DNA from: Sandaracinus sp.
GTDB taxonomy: Bacteria > Myxococcota_A > Polyangia > Polyangiales > Houyiibacteriaceae
DNA: 37,792 nucleotides
NCBI GenBank assembly: GCA_002699025.1
Contig: PABA01000164.1
Span: 1-37,792, forward strand
Direction of reading: 5' to 3'
Shown: in pieces, positions 29,725 through 37,410 of the stretch
Position numbering within the stretch: position 1 is the first letter of the stretch
Layout: the number at the start of each line of letters is the position of its first letter
Notes under the pieces: model-generated
What the model was told of the DNA's origin: nothing
Database searches by the model: none
The model's input: only the letters and a program-made list of their open reading frames with translations
Program-made: the position numbers and the translations under genes

Positions 29725-29793
29725 GGCTGTTCGATGGGCATGCGGCAGGTGGAGCGCGAGGAGGGAGGCGCCCGGCATGGTACAAGGTCCCCG

Positions 29794-29958
29794 ATGGGAC
29801 GGCTCCGCCACTCCGGGAAGCTCTTCCGCGACCTCGTGCAGTTCGCCGCGAAGAACAAAGCCTACTGGATCGTGCCGCTCGTCCTCGTGCTCGTCCTGCT
29901 GGGCGTGGTCATCGCGACCAGCCAGGCGGCGACGCCCTTCATCTACTCGCTCTGGTGA
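29794..29958 (+). CDS. DUF5989 small membrane protein
   Basis: 54 residues. A short basic/amphipathic start (MGRLRHSGKLFRDLVQFAAK) precedes NKAYWIVPLVLVLVLLGVVI, one membrane helix, and the end ATPFIYSLW. This is the conserved pattern of DUF5989 proteins, which elsewhere often sit beside SxtJ-like and carbamoyltransferase genes. Neither partner is here: the neighbours are a GNAT gene and, tail to tail with only 4 bases between stops, the DUF2894-like gene. The function is unknown. Confidence 0.82.
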   Translation: MGRLRHSGKLFRDLVQFAAKNKAYWIVPLVLVLVLLGVVIATSQAATPFIYSLW

Positions 29959-29962
29959 GCGC

Positions 29963-30844
29963 TCAGCGGCGGCGCGCCTTCTTGGGCGGCGGCGGGGGCG
30001 GCGGCTCCAGCGTGCGGAGCCGCGCGATCCACGCGAGCAGCAGCGGCCGGTGGAGCTCCCCGACGGCCTCGAGGGCCCGCGCCGCGACCGTCGGTCCGTG
30101 GTAGGGGCCGGCCTCGGCCGGGAGCTCGTCCTTCAGCTCGTCGAGCGCTCGACGCGCCCGCGCCTCGCCGGTGCGCTCGGCGTAGAGGCGGGCGGCGAGC
30201 ACCAGGGGCTCGGCGACGGGATCGGCGGCCGCCTCCGGGGCGGGCGGCGGCACGGAGGCCCGCGCGCCCACGACCTCGCGGAGCCGCGCCCCCTGCGCCT
30301 GGGCCAGCCGGCGGCTCAGCCGGGGCTCGCGCTCCGGTCGCCGCCGCGCCGCGCGGAAGACGGCGCGGACGTCGCCCTCGTCGAGGGCGGCGCGCAGCGT
30401 CCCGCCCGGGTCGGCGCCGACGGCCTCGAGCCGGCCGAGCTCGGCCTCGGCCCGCATGCGCGCCGCGTCGAAGTCCTCCTCGAGCGCCTCGAGGCGCCCG
30501 GCGACGCGCTCGAGCAGCCGCGCGGCCACCGCCGACTGCCCTGCCGCGGCGCTCTCCTCGGCGCGCGCGAGGAGCCGCCGCACGAAGCGGACGCGCGGCC
30601 CGTCGAAGCGCTCGAGCCCCGCCGCGACGGCCTCCGCGAGCTGGCCCGTGAGCCCGCCCATGCGCACCGCCACGTCCTCGGGCACCGGCTCGGCAGCAGT
30701 CCGCTCGGCTGCACTGGGCTCAGCTGCACTGGGCTCGGCTGCACTGGGCTCGGCTGCACTGGGCTCGGCTGCACTGGGCTCGGCTGCACTGGGCTCGGCG
30801 GCGCCGGGCGCGGCCGCTCCCGCTGGCGTCGGCTCAGCGGGCAT
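29963..30844 (-). CDS. DUF2894-like protein, last gene of the motor operon
   Basis: 293 residues from ATG 30844. It starts inside the end of the OmpA-domain gene (11-base overlap). An Ala/Glu/Pro/Ser repeat fills residues about 10-50, six copies of a 15-bp unit. The middle is helical and Arg/Ala/Glu-rich. The last 60 residues, ELPAEAGPYHGPTVAARALE followed by AVGELHRPLLLAWIARLRTL, match the conserved end of DUF2894 proteins (GPLN-type motif, then a helix that ends in a short Leu-rich stretch). No signal peptide or membrane helix is visible, so it is probably cytoplasmic. DUF2894 genes are known to me beside DUF3348 and OmpA-type genes in beta- and gammaproteobacteria, which fits the order here. 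The molecular role is unknown. Confidence 0.72.
   Translation of the reverse strand: MPAEPTPAGAAAPGAAEPSAAEPSAAEPSAAEPSAAEPSAAEPSAAERTAAEPVPEDVAVRMGGLTGQLAEAVAAGLERFDGPRVRFVRRLLARAEESAAAGQSAVAARLLERVAGRLEALEEDFDAARMRAEAELGRLEAVGADPGGTLRAALDEGDVRAVFRAARRRPEREPRLSRRLAQAQGARLREVVGARASVPPPAPEAAADPVAEPLVLAARLYAERTGEARARRALDELKDELPAEAGPYHGPTVAARALEAVGELHRPLLLAWIARLRTLEPPPPPPPKKARRR
30711..30800 (-). repeat. Six-copy 15-bp coding minisatellite
   Basis: GCACTGGGCTCGGCT (plus strand) repeats six times, with one variant base in the first copy and one in the last. On the minus strand it encodes the pentapeptide AEPSA in the flexible N-terminus of the DUF2894-like protein. As 15 is a multiple of 3, copy changes would keep the frame. 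Confidence 0.9.
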
Positions 30845-31733
30845 GGGCCGCCTCCGGCGCGACCTCCACCGGGGCGCTGGCCGCGAGGATCTCGGTGGCC
30901 GGACGAGCGCGCCCCGCCTCCACCGGCTCGGCCGGCGCGCGGCGCTCCGCGGGCTCCGGCTCGCCGCCAACCTCGCCGCCCGGAAGCCCTCGCGCCGCAT
31001 GCTCGGCCGCGTCGTCCGGCGCGACGGCGGGCTCACCAGGCTCCTCGGCGTCGAGCTCGGATCCCTCGAGCGCGCCCCGCTCCGTGACCGGGCTCGGCCC
31101 CCCGCCGCCGGTCCAGCGCTCGAGCATGGGCCGCGGCACCGGCGCGATCTCGACGCGCCGGTTCAGCGCGCGCCGCTCCTCCGTGTCGTTCGGCGCGACC
31201 GGGTGGTTCTCGCCGAAGCTCGCCGCGAAGACCCATTCGGCGGGGATGCCCGCGTCGACCAGCTCGCGCACCACCGTGAGCGAGCGCTGCGCGCTGAGCT
31301 CCCAGTTGTCCACGTAGGTGCCGTTCGTGCGGAGGGGCAGGTCGTCGGTGAAGCCGCTGACCATGATCGCGTCCTCGCGCTGCGCGAGGTAGGCCCGGAG
31401 CGGCGGCGCGAGCTCGCGGAGGAGCCGCCGCCCCTCGCCCCGGAGCTCGGCCGAGCTGAGGTCGAAGAGCACCGCCCCGCGGATCCCGATGCGACCGTCG
31501 GTCAGCGTGATCAGCCCGGAGGCCAGGGGCCCGGCGAGGGCCCGCTCGAGCGACTCGAGGCGCTCCTCGGTGGCGAGGCGCTCGGCGCGCTCGGCGCGGA
31601 GGTCCTCCGTGAGGGCGACCTCCATGAGCACCATCCAGCAGAAGTAGAGGACGAAGATGCCGAAGAGGCACGCCATGAGGTCCCCGAAGGCGGGCCAGAC
31701 CGGCGGCGCCTCGGAGTCCTCACGCCCGAACAT
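30834..31733 (-). CDS. MotB/ZorB-like OmpA-domain stator protein
   Basis: 299 residues. One membrane helix lies near the N-terminus (FGDLMACLFGIFVLYFCWMV, residues 16-35). Asp18, just where MotB and ZorB carry their proton-binding Asp (in ZorB, D-L-M), is the likely ion carrier. A short coiled linker (40-70) leads to an OmpA-like peptidoglycan-binding domain (about 76-197) with the pattern LFDLSSAEL, SGFTDD (126-131), NWELSAQR (143-150) and NRRVEI (191-196). The C-terminal 100 residues are Pro/Ala/Glu-rich and unstructured-looking. It overlaps the MotA-like gene by 14 bases and the DUF2894 gene by 11. Together with the upstream channel protein it makes a plausible 5:2 rotary unit; MotB in flagella, ZorB in Zorya and TolR/ExbD are the alternatives, and the domain order fits MotB/ZorB best. 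Confidence 0.85.
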   Translation of the reverse strand: MFGREDSEAPPVWPAFGDLMACLFGIFVLYFCWMVLMEVALTEDLRAERAERLATEERLESLERALAGPLASGLITLTDGRIGIRGAVLFDLSSAELRGEGRRLLRELAPPLRAYLAQREDAIMVSGFTDDLPLRTNGTYVDNWELSAQRSLTVVRELVDAGIPAEWVFAASFGENHPVAPNDTEERRALNRRVEIAPVPRPMLERWTGGGGPSPVTERGALEGSELDAEEPGEPAVAPDDAAEHAARGLPGGEVGGEPEPAERRAPAEPVEAGRARPATEILAASAPVEVAPEAAHAR

Positions 31734-34443
31734 CGCCGCCCTCGCCCACCGGCTCCTCGGCGCCCGGCTCGTGGCCGTTCACGCCACCGGCCGCCGCGGC
31801 CGCCGCCGCCTTGCTCGCCGCCTTCGCGGCGATGGAGACGCGCAGCTGGTCGACGAGCTCCTGCTGGAAGCCGAGCTGCTGATCGAAGAGCTCGTGGGTC
31901 CGCGCCAGGTACTGGCCGAGCACGTCCACGGCCGCGCCCTCGCCCGCCTCCTCGACGGCGTGCTCGACGTGGCCGAGCCCCTCGAGCCAGCGCTGGGCCG
32001 CCTCGCCGTGCTGCTCCACGGCCGCCGTGAACATCTCCACGGCCGCCCCGAGCTCGGCGCCGCTCGACTGCACGAGCGTGGCCGCGTCGCGCACGATGGC
32101 GCCCGTCTCGGCGAGCCCCTCGCCGATCTTCTCCGTGCGCTCGAGCATGGCCTCGCTCAGCTCGCGCACGTGCGACTCGTGCCGCTCGGCGAGCGCCGTC
32201 TCGAGGTCCGCGAGCCGCGCCCGCTGCGCCTCGACGGCGTCGGCCACCTTCGCGAGCAGCGCGTCCACCTTCGCCGCCGTGCGCGACTCGGCCTCGACCA
32301 GCCGCTCGCGCGCCTCGTCGACCAGCCCCTCGAGGGCCTGGGCCTGCCGCGCCGCCGCGTCGCCGACGGTGCCCGCCGCGCCGCCGAGCGCGTCGAGCAC
32401 CTCGCGGGCCCGCGCGTCCTGGGCCGCGGCCCGCTCGGCCGCCTCCTCGCCCTCGGCCCGAAGCGCCGCCGAGGCCGCGCCGAGCTCGGCCTCGACCTTC
32501 GCCGCCAGCGCCGCGAGCGCCTCCGCCCGCTGGCCCTCGCGCTCGGCCGCCGCGTCGTCGCGCTGCCGGAGCTCGGCCCCGAGCGCCTCGAGGCGCGCCG
32601 CCACCTTCTCGAGGTGCGCCGCCTCGGCCTCGCGCCGGGCGCCGGCCTCCGCCTCGATGCGCCCGAGGAGCGCCGCCGCGTCCGCGCGCCGGGCCTCCGC
32701 CTCGGCGTCGAGCCGCGCCAGGAGCGCCTCGGAGGCCTCGCCGAAGCCCCGCGCCCGGAGCGCGTCGGCCTCGCCGCGGGCCAGCGCCTCCGCCTCGAAG
32801 GCCTCGAGGAGCGCCCGCTGCCGGGCCTCCGCGGCGGCCTCGCGCCGCGTCTCGGCCTCGCGCCGCGCCTCGGCCTCTTCCTCGAGCGTGCCGCGGAGCG
32901 CGCGGAGGTGCTCCGCCGCCGCGTCCGCCGTGGCTCGGGCCGCGCCCGCGAGCGCCGGCGCCGCGGCCGCCGCCGCCTCCTCGGCGACCTTCCCGACCGC
33001 CGCCGAGAGCTCGCGCTCCACCGACGCCACGGCCTCGGCGAGCGTCTCGCTCTGCGCGCGCGCCGCCTCCGCGTGGGCCTCCCGCCAGGAGGCCGCCAGC
33101 GCCTCGAGGCGCCCGGCCGCGCCGCCCAGCTCGCGCGAGGCCACGTCCACGACCGCCTCGACGGCCTCGGCGCGCTTCGCCTCGGCGGCCTCCTCGCGCT
33201 CCTGCTGCCGCGCCTCGAGGGCCGCGAGCTGCCCGGTCGTCGCCGCGACGCTCGCGTCGAGCCGCTCGGCGAGCTCGGCGACCTTCGCGCCGACCGATCC
33301 CGCCGCGGCCTCCGCCGCCTCGCGGAGCCCCTCGGCGGAGCGCGCGTGCGCGGCCTCCCAGCGCTCGGCGAGCTGCTCGACCGCGTCGCGCTGCGTGCCG
33401 TCGAGGCCCGCCAGCCGATCGCTGACGCCCACCAGCCGCTCGCCGACCTCGCCGAGGGCCCGCCGGGTCGCGTCCCGGCTCTCGCGCGCCCCCTCGCGGT
33501 GCGCCTCCTCGAGCTGCGCTGCGAGCTGCCGCAGGGCCTCGCGCTGCGCCTCGTCGCGCTCGGCGCTCCGCCGCACGGCCTCCTGCTGCGCCGCGTCCCA
33601 GCGCTCGCCGAGCCCGTCGAGCTTGCCGAGGAGCGCCTCGGCGTCGGCCCGGGTCGCGCGCTTCAGCTCGGCCGCGTCCCGCGCGCTCGCCTCGCTGAGC
33701 TCGCGATGGGCCGTCCGGTGCGCGTCGCCGAGCCCCTCGAGGGAGGCCACGGCCGCGCGGAGCGACTCGACCGCGTCCGGCCAGGCGCGCCCCTGCTCCG
33801 CGAGCGCCTCGAGCGCGACGAGCTGCCGCCGCGCCGCCGAGAGGTGGGCGAGCGGGCCCGCGCAGGCCGCGTGGACCGCGTCGTCGAAGCGCCGGGCCGC
33901 GCGCCGGACGAAGACCGCGCCCAGGCCGAGCATGGCCGAGGCCGCGACGCCGGCCGCCGAGGTCCCGAAGCTCCGCATGAGCCCCCGCATGGGCTGGCTG
34001 AGGCCGGCCCGGAGCGCGTCCACGTCGGCGCTCGTCGAGAGCGCCTCGCGCGCGCCGCGGAGCGTCTCGAAGAGGCCGAGGAAGGTGCCGAGCAGGCCGA
34101 GGAGCACCAGCGCGCCGACCAGGTAGGGCGCGAAGACCGGCGCCCGCGGGGGCATCGGATCGCGCTCGAGGTGCGCCCGCAGGACGGGGCGGAGCGGCGC
34201 CGGCATGGCGTCCAGGCTCTCCGGGCGCTCGTCCGCCTTCGCGAGGGCGCCCCGGAGCCCGCCGTGGAGCTCGGCCACCCGGCTCGCCGTCCGCCAGAGC
34301 TCGACGAGCCCGGCGAGGAGCGCGCCTCCCATGAGCAGCGTGAGCCCGAAGGCGAGCCCATCGACACCGCGGTAGTAGACCGCGGCCTTTCCGACGATGG
34401 CGAAGCCCGCGAGCCCCGCCACGAGGACCAGCATGCGCGTCAT
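31720..34443 (-). CDS. MotA/TolQ/ZorA-like proton channel protein with very long coiled tail (DUF802-like)
   Basis: 907 residues. Four membrane helices are visible: about 4-24, 29-49, 103-126 and 158-180. The third contains LVLLGLLGTFLGLFETL, the MotA/TolQ/ExbB/ZorA signature, and the fourth has FGTSAAGVAASAMLGLGAVF, with the conserved small and Thr/Ser residues of the ion path. From about residue 185 to 850 the protein is Ala/Glu/Arg-rich heptad-like helix without Pro, a huge cytoplasmic tail as in ZorA and DUF802 proteins. The end HELFDQQLGFQQELVDQL is followed by an Ala-rich and acidic tail. It is the second gene of the operon; its ATG overlaps the stop of the DUF3348-like gene (ATGA) and its stop overlaps the OmpA-domain gene. 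The DUF802 assignment is from gene order and general composition. Confidence 0.82.
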   Translation of the reverse strand: MTRMLVLVAGLAGFAIVGKAAVYYRGVDGLAFGLTLLMGGALLAGLVELWRTASRVAELHGGLRGALAKADERPESLDAMPAPLRPVLRAHLERDPMPPRAPVFAPYLVGALVLLGLLGTFLGLFETLRGAREALSTSADVDALRAGLSQPMRGLMRSFGTSAAGVAASAMLGLGAVFVRRAARRFDDAVHAACAGPLAHLSAARRQLVALEALAEQGRAWPDAVESLRAAVASLEGLGDAHRTAHRELSEASARDAAELKRATRADAEALLGKLDGLGERWDAAQQEAVRRSAERDEAQREALRQLAAQLEEAHREGARESRDATRRALGEVGERLVGVSDRLAGLDGTQRDAVEQLAERWEAAHARSAEGLREAAEAAAGSVGAKVAELAERLDASVAATTGQLAALEARQQEREEAAEAKRAEAVEAVVDVASRELGGAAGRLEALAASWREAHAEAARAQSETLAEAVASVERELSAAVGKVAEEAAAAAAPALAGAARATADAAAEHLRALRGTLEEEAEARREAETRREAAAEARQRALLEAFEAEALARGEADALRARGFGEASEALLARLDAEAEARRADAAALLGRIEAEAGARREAEAAHLEKVAARLEALGAELRQRDDAAAEREGQRAEALAALAAKVEAELGAASAALRAEGEEAAERAAAQDARAREVLDALGGAAGTVGDAAARQAQALEGLVDEARERLVEAESRTAAKVDALLAKVADAVEAQRARLADLETALAERHESHVRELSEAMLERTEKIGEGLAETGAIVRDAATLVQSSGAELGAAVEMFTAAVEQHGEAAQRWLEGLGHVEHAVEEAGEGAAVDVLGQYLARTHELFDQQLGFQQELVDQLRVSIAAKAASKAAAAAAAGGVNGHEPGAEEPVGEGGDVRA

Positions 34444-35285
34444 CGTTCCCCTCCTCCGGCCGCGGCGCGTGCCGGGGCCGAGCCTTCCTCGAGCGCGCGC
34501 CCGGCGAGGGCCGCACAGCCCCCGACCAGCTCGCGCAGGAGCGACGCCTCCTCCCGGAGGGCCGCTCGACAGACGGCGTCCGCGTCCGCGCGGATGCGGG
34601 CGATCCAGCCCGACGCGAAGGCCCGCCGGAGCGCCTCCTCGCCGCGCCCGGGCGCGTCGACGCGCCTCAGCTCGCGGGCGAAGCGTCGCGCCACGGCGCC
34701 CGCCACGGCCTCGTCACGCCGGCGCGTCGCGTCCTCGGTGGCCCGCCTCAGCCCGGCGTCGACCCGCTCGAGCCGGGCGCTCGCCGGCCCCAGGGCGCGG
34801 AGATCGCGGGCGGCCTCCGAGCGGATGCGCGCGCCATCGCGCCGCACGATGCGGAGCAGGGCCCAGGTGCGCTGCTTCCACGGCAGGGCGACCTCGTCCT
34901 CGCCGCGCCCCTCCGCCAACCAGGCCGCGAGGCCGGCGGCGGTGGGCACGGCGTTGCGCCCCTCGTGGGGCACGACCAGGCGCTTCTCGAGCCAGCGGTG
35001 GAGCGAGCCGATCTGGCGCTCCACGTGCGCGGCGAGCCAGCGCCCGTCGTCCACCCGCACCTCGGCGGGGACCTCCGGGGCGCCGAGGAGGGTCTCCGCG
35101 AGGAGGACCGCGTCGCCGACGCCGCAGACGGCCGTGAGCACGTGGGCGGGCGAGAGGGGCGTCACCGTGGCGCCCTCGCTCGCGGGCCCCCCCGGCTCGG
35201 CGCACGCGCCCGCCTCGCGCTCCCCCGCGGGGGGGAAGCGACGCAAGAGCTCCGCGAGCTCGACGGTGCCGTCCAGAGCGCTCAT
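34440..35285 (-). CDS. DUF3348-like protein, first gene of the motor operon
   Basis: 281 residues from ATG 35285, with GGGAGG 5 bases upstream, the strongest ribosome site of the operon. It has no signal peptide or membrane helix. It resembles DUF3348 proteins in layout: an N-terminal helical part with LSPAHVLTAVCGVGDAVLL, then a conserved-type core LRALGPASARLERVDAGLRR followed by RRDEAVAGAVARRFARELR, and an Ala/Arg-rich end. The match is from pattern memory and from its position before a DUF802-like and an OmpA-domain gene, an order seen in several proteobacteria. The function is unknown; the intracellular location and helical nature suggest an adaptor of the tail. The stop overlaps the next start by 4 bases. 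Confidence 0.68.
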   Translation of the reverse strand: MSALDGTVELAELLRRFPPAGEREAGACAEPGGPASEGATVTPLSPAHVLTAVCGVGDAVLLAETLLGAPEVPAEVRVDDGRWLAAHVERQIGSLHRWLEKRLVVPHEGRNAVPTAAGLAAWLAEGRGEDEVALPWKQRTWALLRIVRRDGARIRSEAARDLRALGPASARLERVDAGLRRATEDATRRRDEAVAGAVARRFARELRRVDAPGRGEEALRRAFASGWIARIRADADAVCRAALREEASLLRELVGGCAALAGRALEEGSAPARAAAGGGER

Positions 35286-35540
35286 CGAAGCCTCCCAGGT
35301 ACCGAGCGGGGGCGGGGGGCTCAAGCGAGGACTGCGCCCCTTCCCCCGGGGGTCCCAGCCCAGAGAACGGAACGTTTCAGAACGATGTCGAGCACTTGGG
35401 TGCCGCGAGCCCCCCTCGCGAAACCGACCCCGGATCGGGCCGGGAGGGGTCCGGGAGGGCGATCGGGGCGATCGCCTCGGGGGGCGCGGGGCGATCTCCC
35501 CGCCCTCGCGCCGTACCGCCGGGCGCGGTAAGGGGGCGTC
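35286..35540. promoter_or_regulatory. Divergent promoter region of the motor operon and the SDR gene
   Basis: 255 bases. GAACG occurs three times in 20 bases (35365-35369, 35370-35374, 35380-35384), around AACGTT, in an otherwise very GC-rich stretch. It could bind a regulator serving both directions. No clear -35/-10 pair is visible. Confidence 0.3.
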
Positions 35541-36482
35541 ATGGGCTTCTCCGAACGGGACATCCCGCGCCTCGACGGGCGCGTCGCGCTGGTCACCGGC
35601 GCCAACAGCGGCATCGGCTTCGAGGCCGCCCGCGCCCTCGCCGAGAAGGGCGCGCACGTCGTCTTCGCCTGCCGCAACCTCGACAAGGGGCGCGCCGCCG
35701 TCGCGTCCGTGGCGTCGCGCCGGCCGCGCGGCGAGGTGGAGCTGCAGGAGCTCGACCTCGCCGACCTCGCTTCGGTGGAGCGCTGCGCCCGGACCGTCCG
35801 CGAGCGCCACTCGAAGCTGCACCTCCTGATCAACAACGCCGGCGTGATGGCCCTGCCCCCGCGCACGACGCGCGACGGCTTCGAGATGCAGCTCGGCACC
35901 AACCACCTCGGTCACTTCGCGCTGACCGGGCGCCTCCTCCCCGCGCTCCTCGCCGCGCCGGACGCCCGTGTCGTCACCGTGAGCAGCCTGGCGCACCGCT
36001 TCGGCCGCATCCGCTTCGCCGACCCGCACTTCGAGCGGGGCCGCTACCAGCGCTGGGTCGCCTACGGGCAGAGCAAGCTCGCGAACCTCCTCTTCGCCTT
36101 CGAGCTCCAGCGGCGCTTCGAGGCCGCCCGCGCCGACGCCCGCTCCCTCGCCTGCCACCCGGGCTTCGCCTCGACGAACCTGCAGTTCGTGGCCCCGCGC
36201 ATGGAAGGCGCCAAGGGGATGGAGTGGGTGATGAAGCTGAACAACCGCTTCATCGCCCAGCCCGCCGCCGAAGGGGCGCTGCCCACGCTCTACGCCGCCG
36301 TCGGAGCGCTCCCGGGGGGCGAGTACGTGGGGCCGGGCGGCCTCTTCGAGATCCGGGGGGAGCCGCGGCCGGCGAAGACGAGCGGGAGCGCCCGCGACCC
36401 GGAGAAGGCGGCGCGGCTCTGGCGCCTCTCCGAGGAGGCGACGGGCGTGCGCTTCGATTTCGGCGGGGGCGGCGCGGGCTGA
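35541..36482 (+). CDS. Short-chain dehydrogenase/reductase (retinol dehydrogenase-like)
   Basis: 313 residues. Classical SDR motifs: TGANSGIG (19-26), NNAG (98-101), Asn121, Ser148/149 and the catalytic YGQSK (Tyr175, Lys179). An Arg in ACRNLDKGR after the second strand points to NADP. Length and the HLGHFALTGRLLPAL segment fit the WWOX/retinol dehydrogenase/protochlorophyllide reductase-like branch. The natural substrate is unknown. It lies 57 bases upstream of the superoxide reductase-like gene and could share its transcript. Confidence 0.9.
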   Translation: MGFSERDIPRLDGRVALVTGANSGIGFEAARALAEKGAHVVFACRNLDKGRAAVASVASRRPRGEVELQELDLADLASVERCARTVRERHSKLHLLINNAGVMALPPRTTRDGFEMQLGTNHLGHFALTGRLLPALLAAPDARVVTVSSLAHRFGRIRFADPHFERGRYQRWVAYGQSKLANLLFAFELQRRFEAARADARSLACHPGFASTNLQFVAPRMEGAKGMEWVMKLNNRFIAQPAAEGALPTLYAAVGALPGGEYVGPGGLFEIRGEPRPAKTSGSARDPEKAARLWRLSEEATGVRFDFGGGGAG

Positions 36483-36538
36483 CGCGTCGGGCCCCGCCGG
36501 GCTTTCGGCCGGGCCGCGGGTCGTGCTAGGCAGCCCCC

Positions 36539-37252
36539 ATGGAGCAGGACCCCACCCGCCGTGATTTCCTGAAGAAGCTCGCCGGCGCGACGGGCGCCCT
36601 GGTGATCGCCCCCACCTTCGCCGCCTGCGGGGGCGGGGCCGAGGAGGCGCCGGCGCCCGAGCCCGAGCCCGAGCCCACCGTCGGCGCCGAGGAGCCCGTC
36701 GCGGCCGAGCCCGATCCCCTGGCCATCCCGCAGACCAAGCCCGCCGACTGGGACGCGATCGCGTTCAACAAGGAGCGGGGCAACGCCGGGGCCATCCCCG
36801 AGAGCTACCTGCCCTCGATCAACGGGCCCGACGGCGACACGCAGCACCTGGGCAAGCACCTGCCCTACCTCGCCGAGGTCGACGAGGGCGACGTGCCCGC
36901 GGGGATGATCGCGCTGATGTGGGGCGACCCGGCGATGGGCTACGCGCGCCACCCGAACGCGCCGCCCACCGAGGACAACCCGGACGGCCACTGGTACGAC
37001 TGGATCCGCATCCGGAAGGCGACCGAGGGCGAGGCCGAGGAGGCCGAGAGCCACTACCGCGGCTGGCCCGAGGTCGAGCAGCCCGAGGACGGCGGCTACG
37101 CCGTGATGGGCGGCGGGAGCATCACCGCCGACGGCGGCAAGAACACCATCTACCTCGCCAAGCTCCCCGCCGACGTGTCCCCGGGCGACACGATCCGCGT
37201 CCACGCGCACTGCCTGACGCACGGCGAGTACGTCGACTTCGTCGTGGTCTAA
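36539..37252 (+). CDS. Tat-exported lipoprotein with superoxide reductase (desulfoferrodoxin) iron site
   Basis: 237 residues. The N-terminus RRDFLKKLAGATGALVIAP is a Tat signal, ending in TFAAC, so Cys30 is likely lipidated. A Glu/Pro linker follows to about 60. The rest resembles the superoxide reductase (desulfoferrodoxin iron-binding) domain: GKHLP (His107, with Lys106 before it), ARHPN (His138), GHWYDWI (His151) and HCLTHGEY (Cys225, His228). These match the four His and one Cys that bind iron in SOR (His16, 41, 47, Cys111, His114 in the P. furiosus enzyme); Lys106 fits catalytic Lys15, while Gly105 replaces Glu14. An insert lies between His138 and His151. It would reduce superoxide outside the cytoplasm; the electron donor is not visible. 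I am fairly sure of the fold, less of the activity. Confidence 0.75.
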   Translation: MEQDPTRRDFLKKLAGATGALVIAPTFAACGGGAEEAPAPEPEPEPTVGAEEPVAAEPDPLAIPQTKPADWDAIAFNKERGNAGAIPESYLPSINGPDGDTQHLGKHLPYLAEVDEGDVPAGMIALMWGDPAMGYARHPNAPPTEDNPDGHWYDWIRIRKATEGEAEEAESHYRGWPEVEQPEDGGYAVMGGGSITADGGKNTIYLAKLPADVSPGDTIRVHAHCLTHGEYVDFVVV

Positions 37253-37323
37253 TTTGGGCTTACCAGCGGGCCCGTGGGGCCCTCGGCGCGGCCTCCGGCC
37301 GCGTCACACGGGTCGGTTCTTCG
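37253..37323 (+). repeat. 71-bp dispersed element, copy 2 (3' of SOR-like gene)
   Basis: It starts on the base after the stop codon of the SOR-like gene and matches 10759-10829 in reverse complement with 69 of 71 identical. Hairpins GGGCCC-GTG-GGGCCC (37268-37282) and GCGGCC-TCC-GGCCGC (37288-37302) are kept. It is read in the same sense as the gene it follows, as copy 1 is. Confidence 0.9.
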
Positions 37324-37410
37324 ACGCGACGCCTCTCTGCGGTGAGAGGCTTCGATGCCGAAACGTCGGAAGGGGACTGACGACGACGCCCGACTCCCGA
37401 GTGGCAAGAG

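Noticed and set aside
29963-35285. Operon called as a complete Zorya defence system
   Set aside because: Only the motor-like pair resembles ZorA/ZorB; no ZorC, ZorD helicase or ZorE nuclease is present and the neighbours are not defence genes.
35365-35390. GGAAC...GTC as an ECF sigma promoter for the SDR gene
   Set aside because: The spacing between the two blocks is about 13 bases, too short for the usual ECF arrangement.
31657-35829. Very long plus-strand open frame (about 1390 codons) opposite the motor operon
   Set aside because: It reads as Arg/Leu/Glu/Ala low-complexity with no domain and lies wholly opposite recognisable genes. In GC-rich DNA the reverse frame of Ala/Glu/Arg-rich coding sequence stays open by composition.
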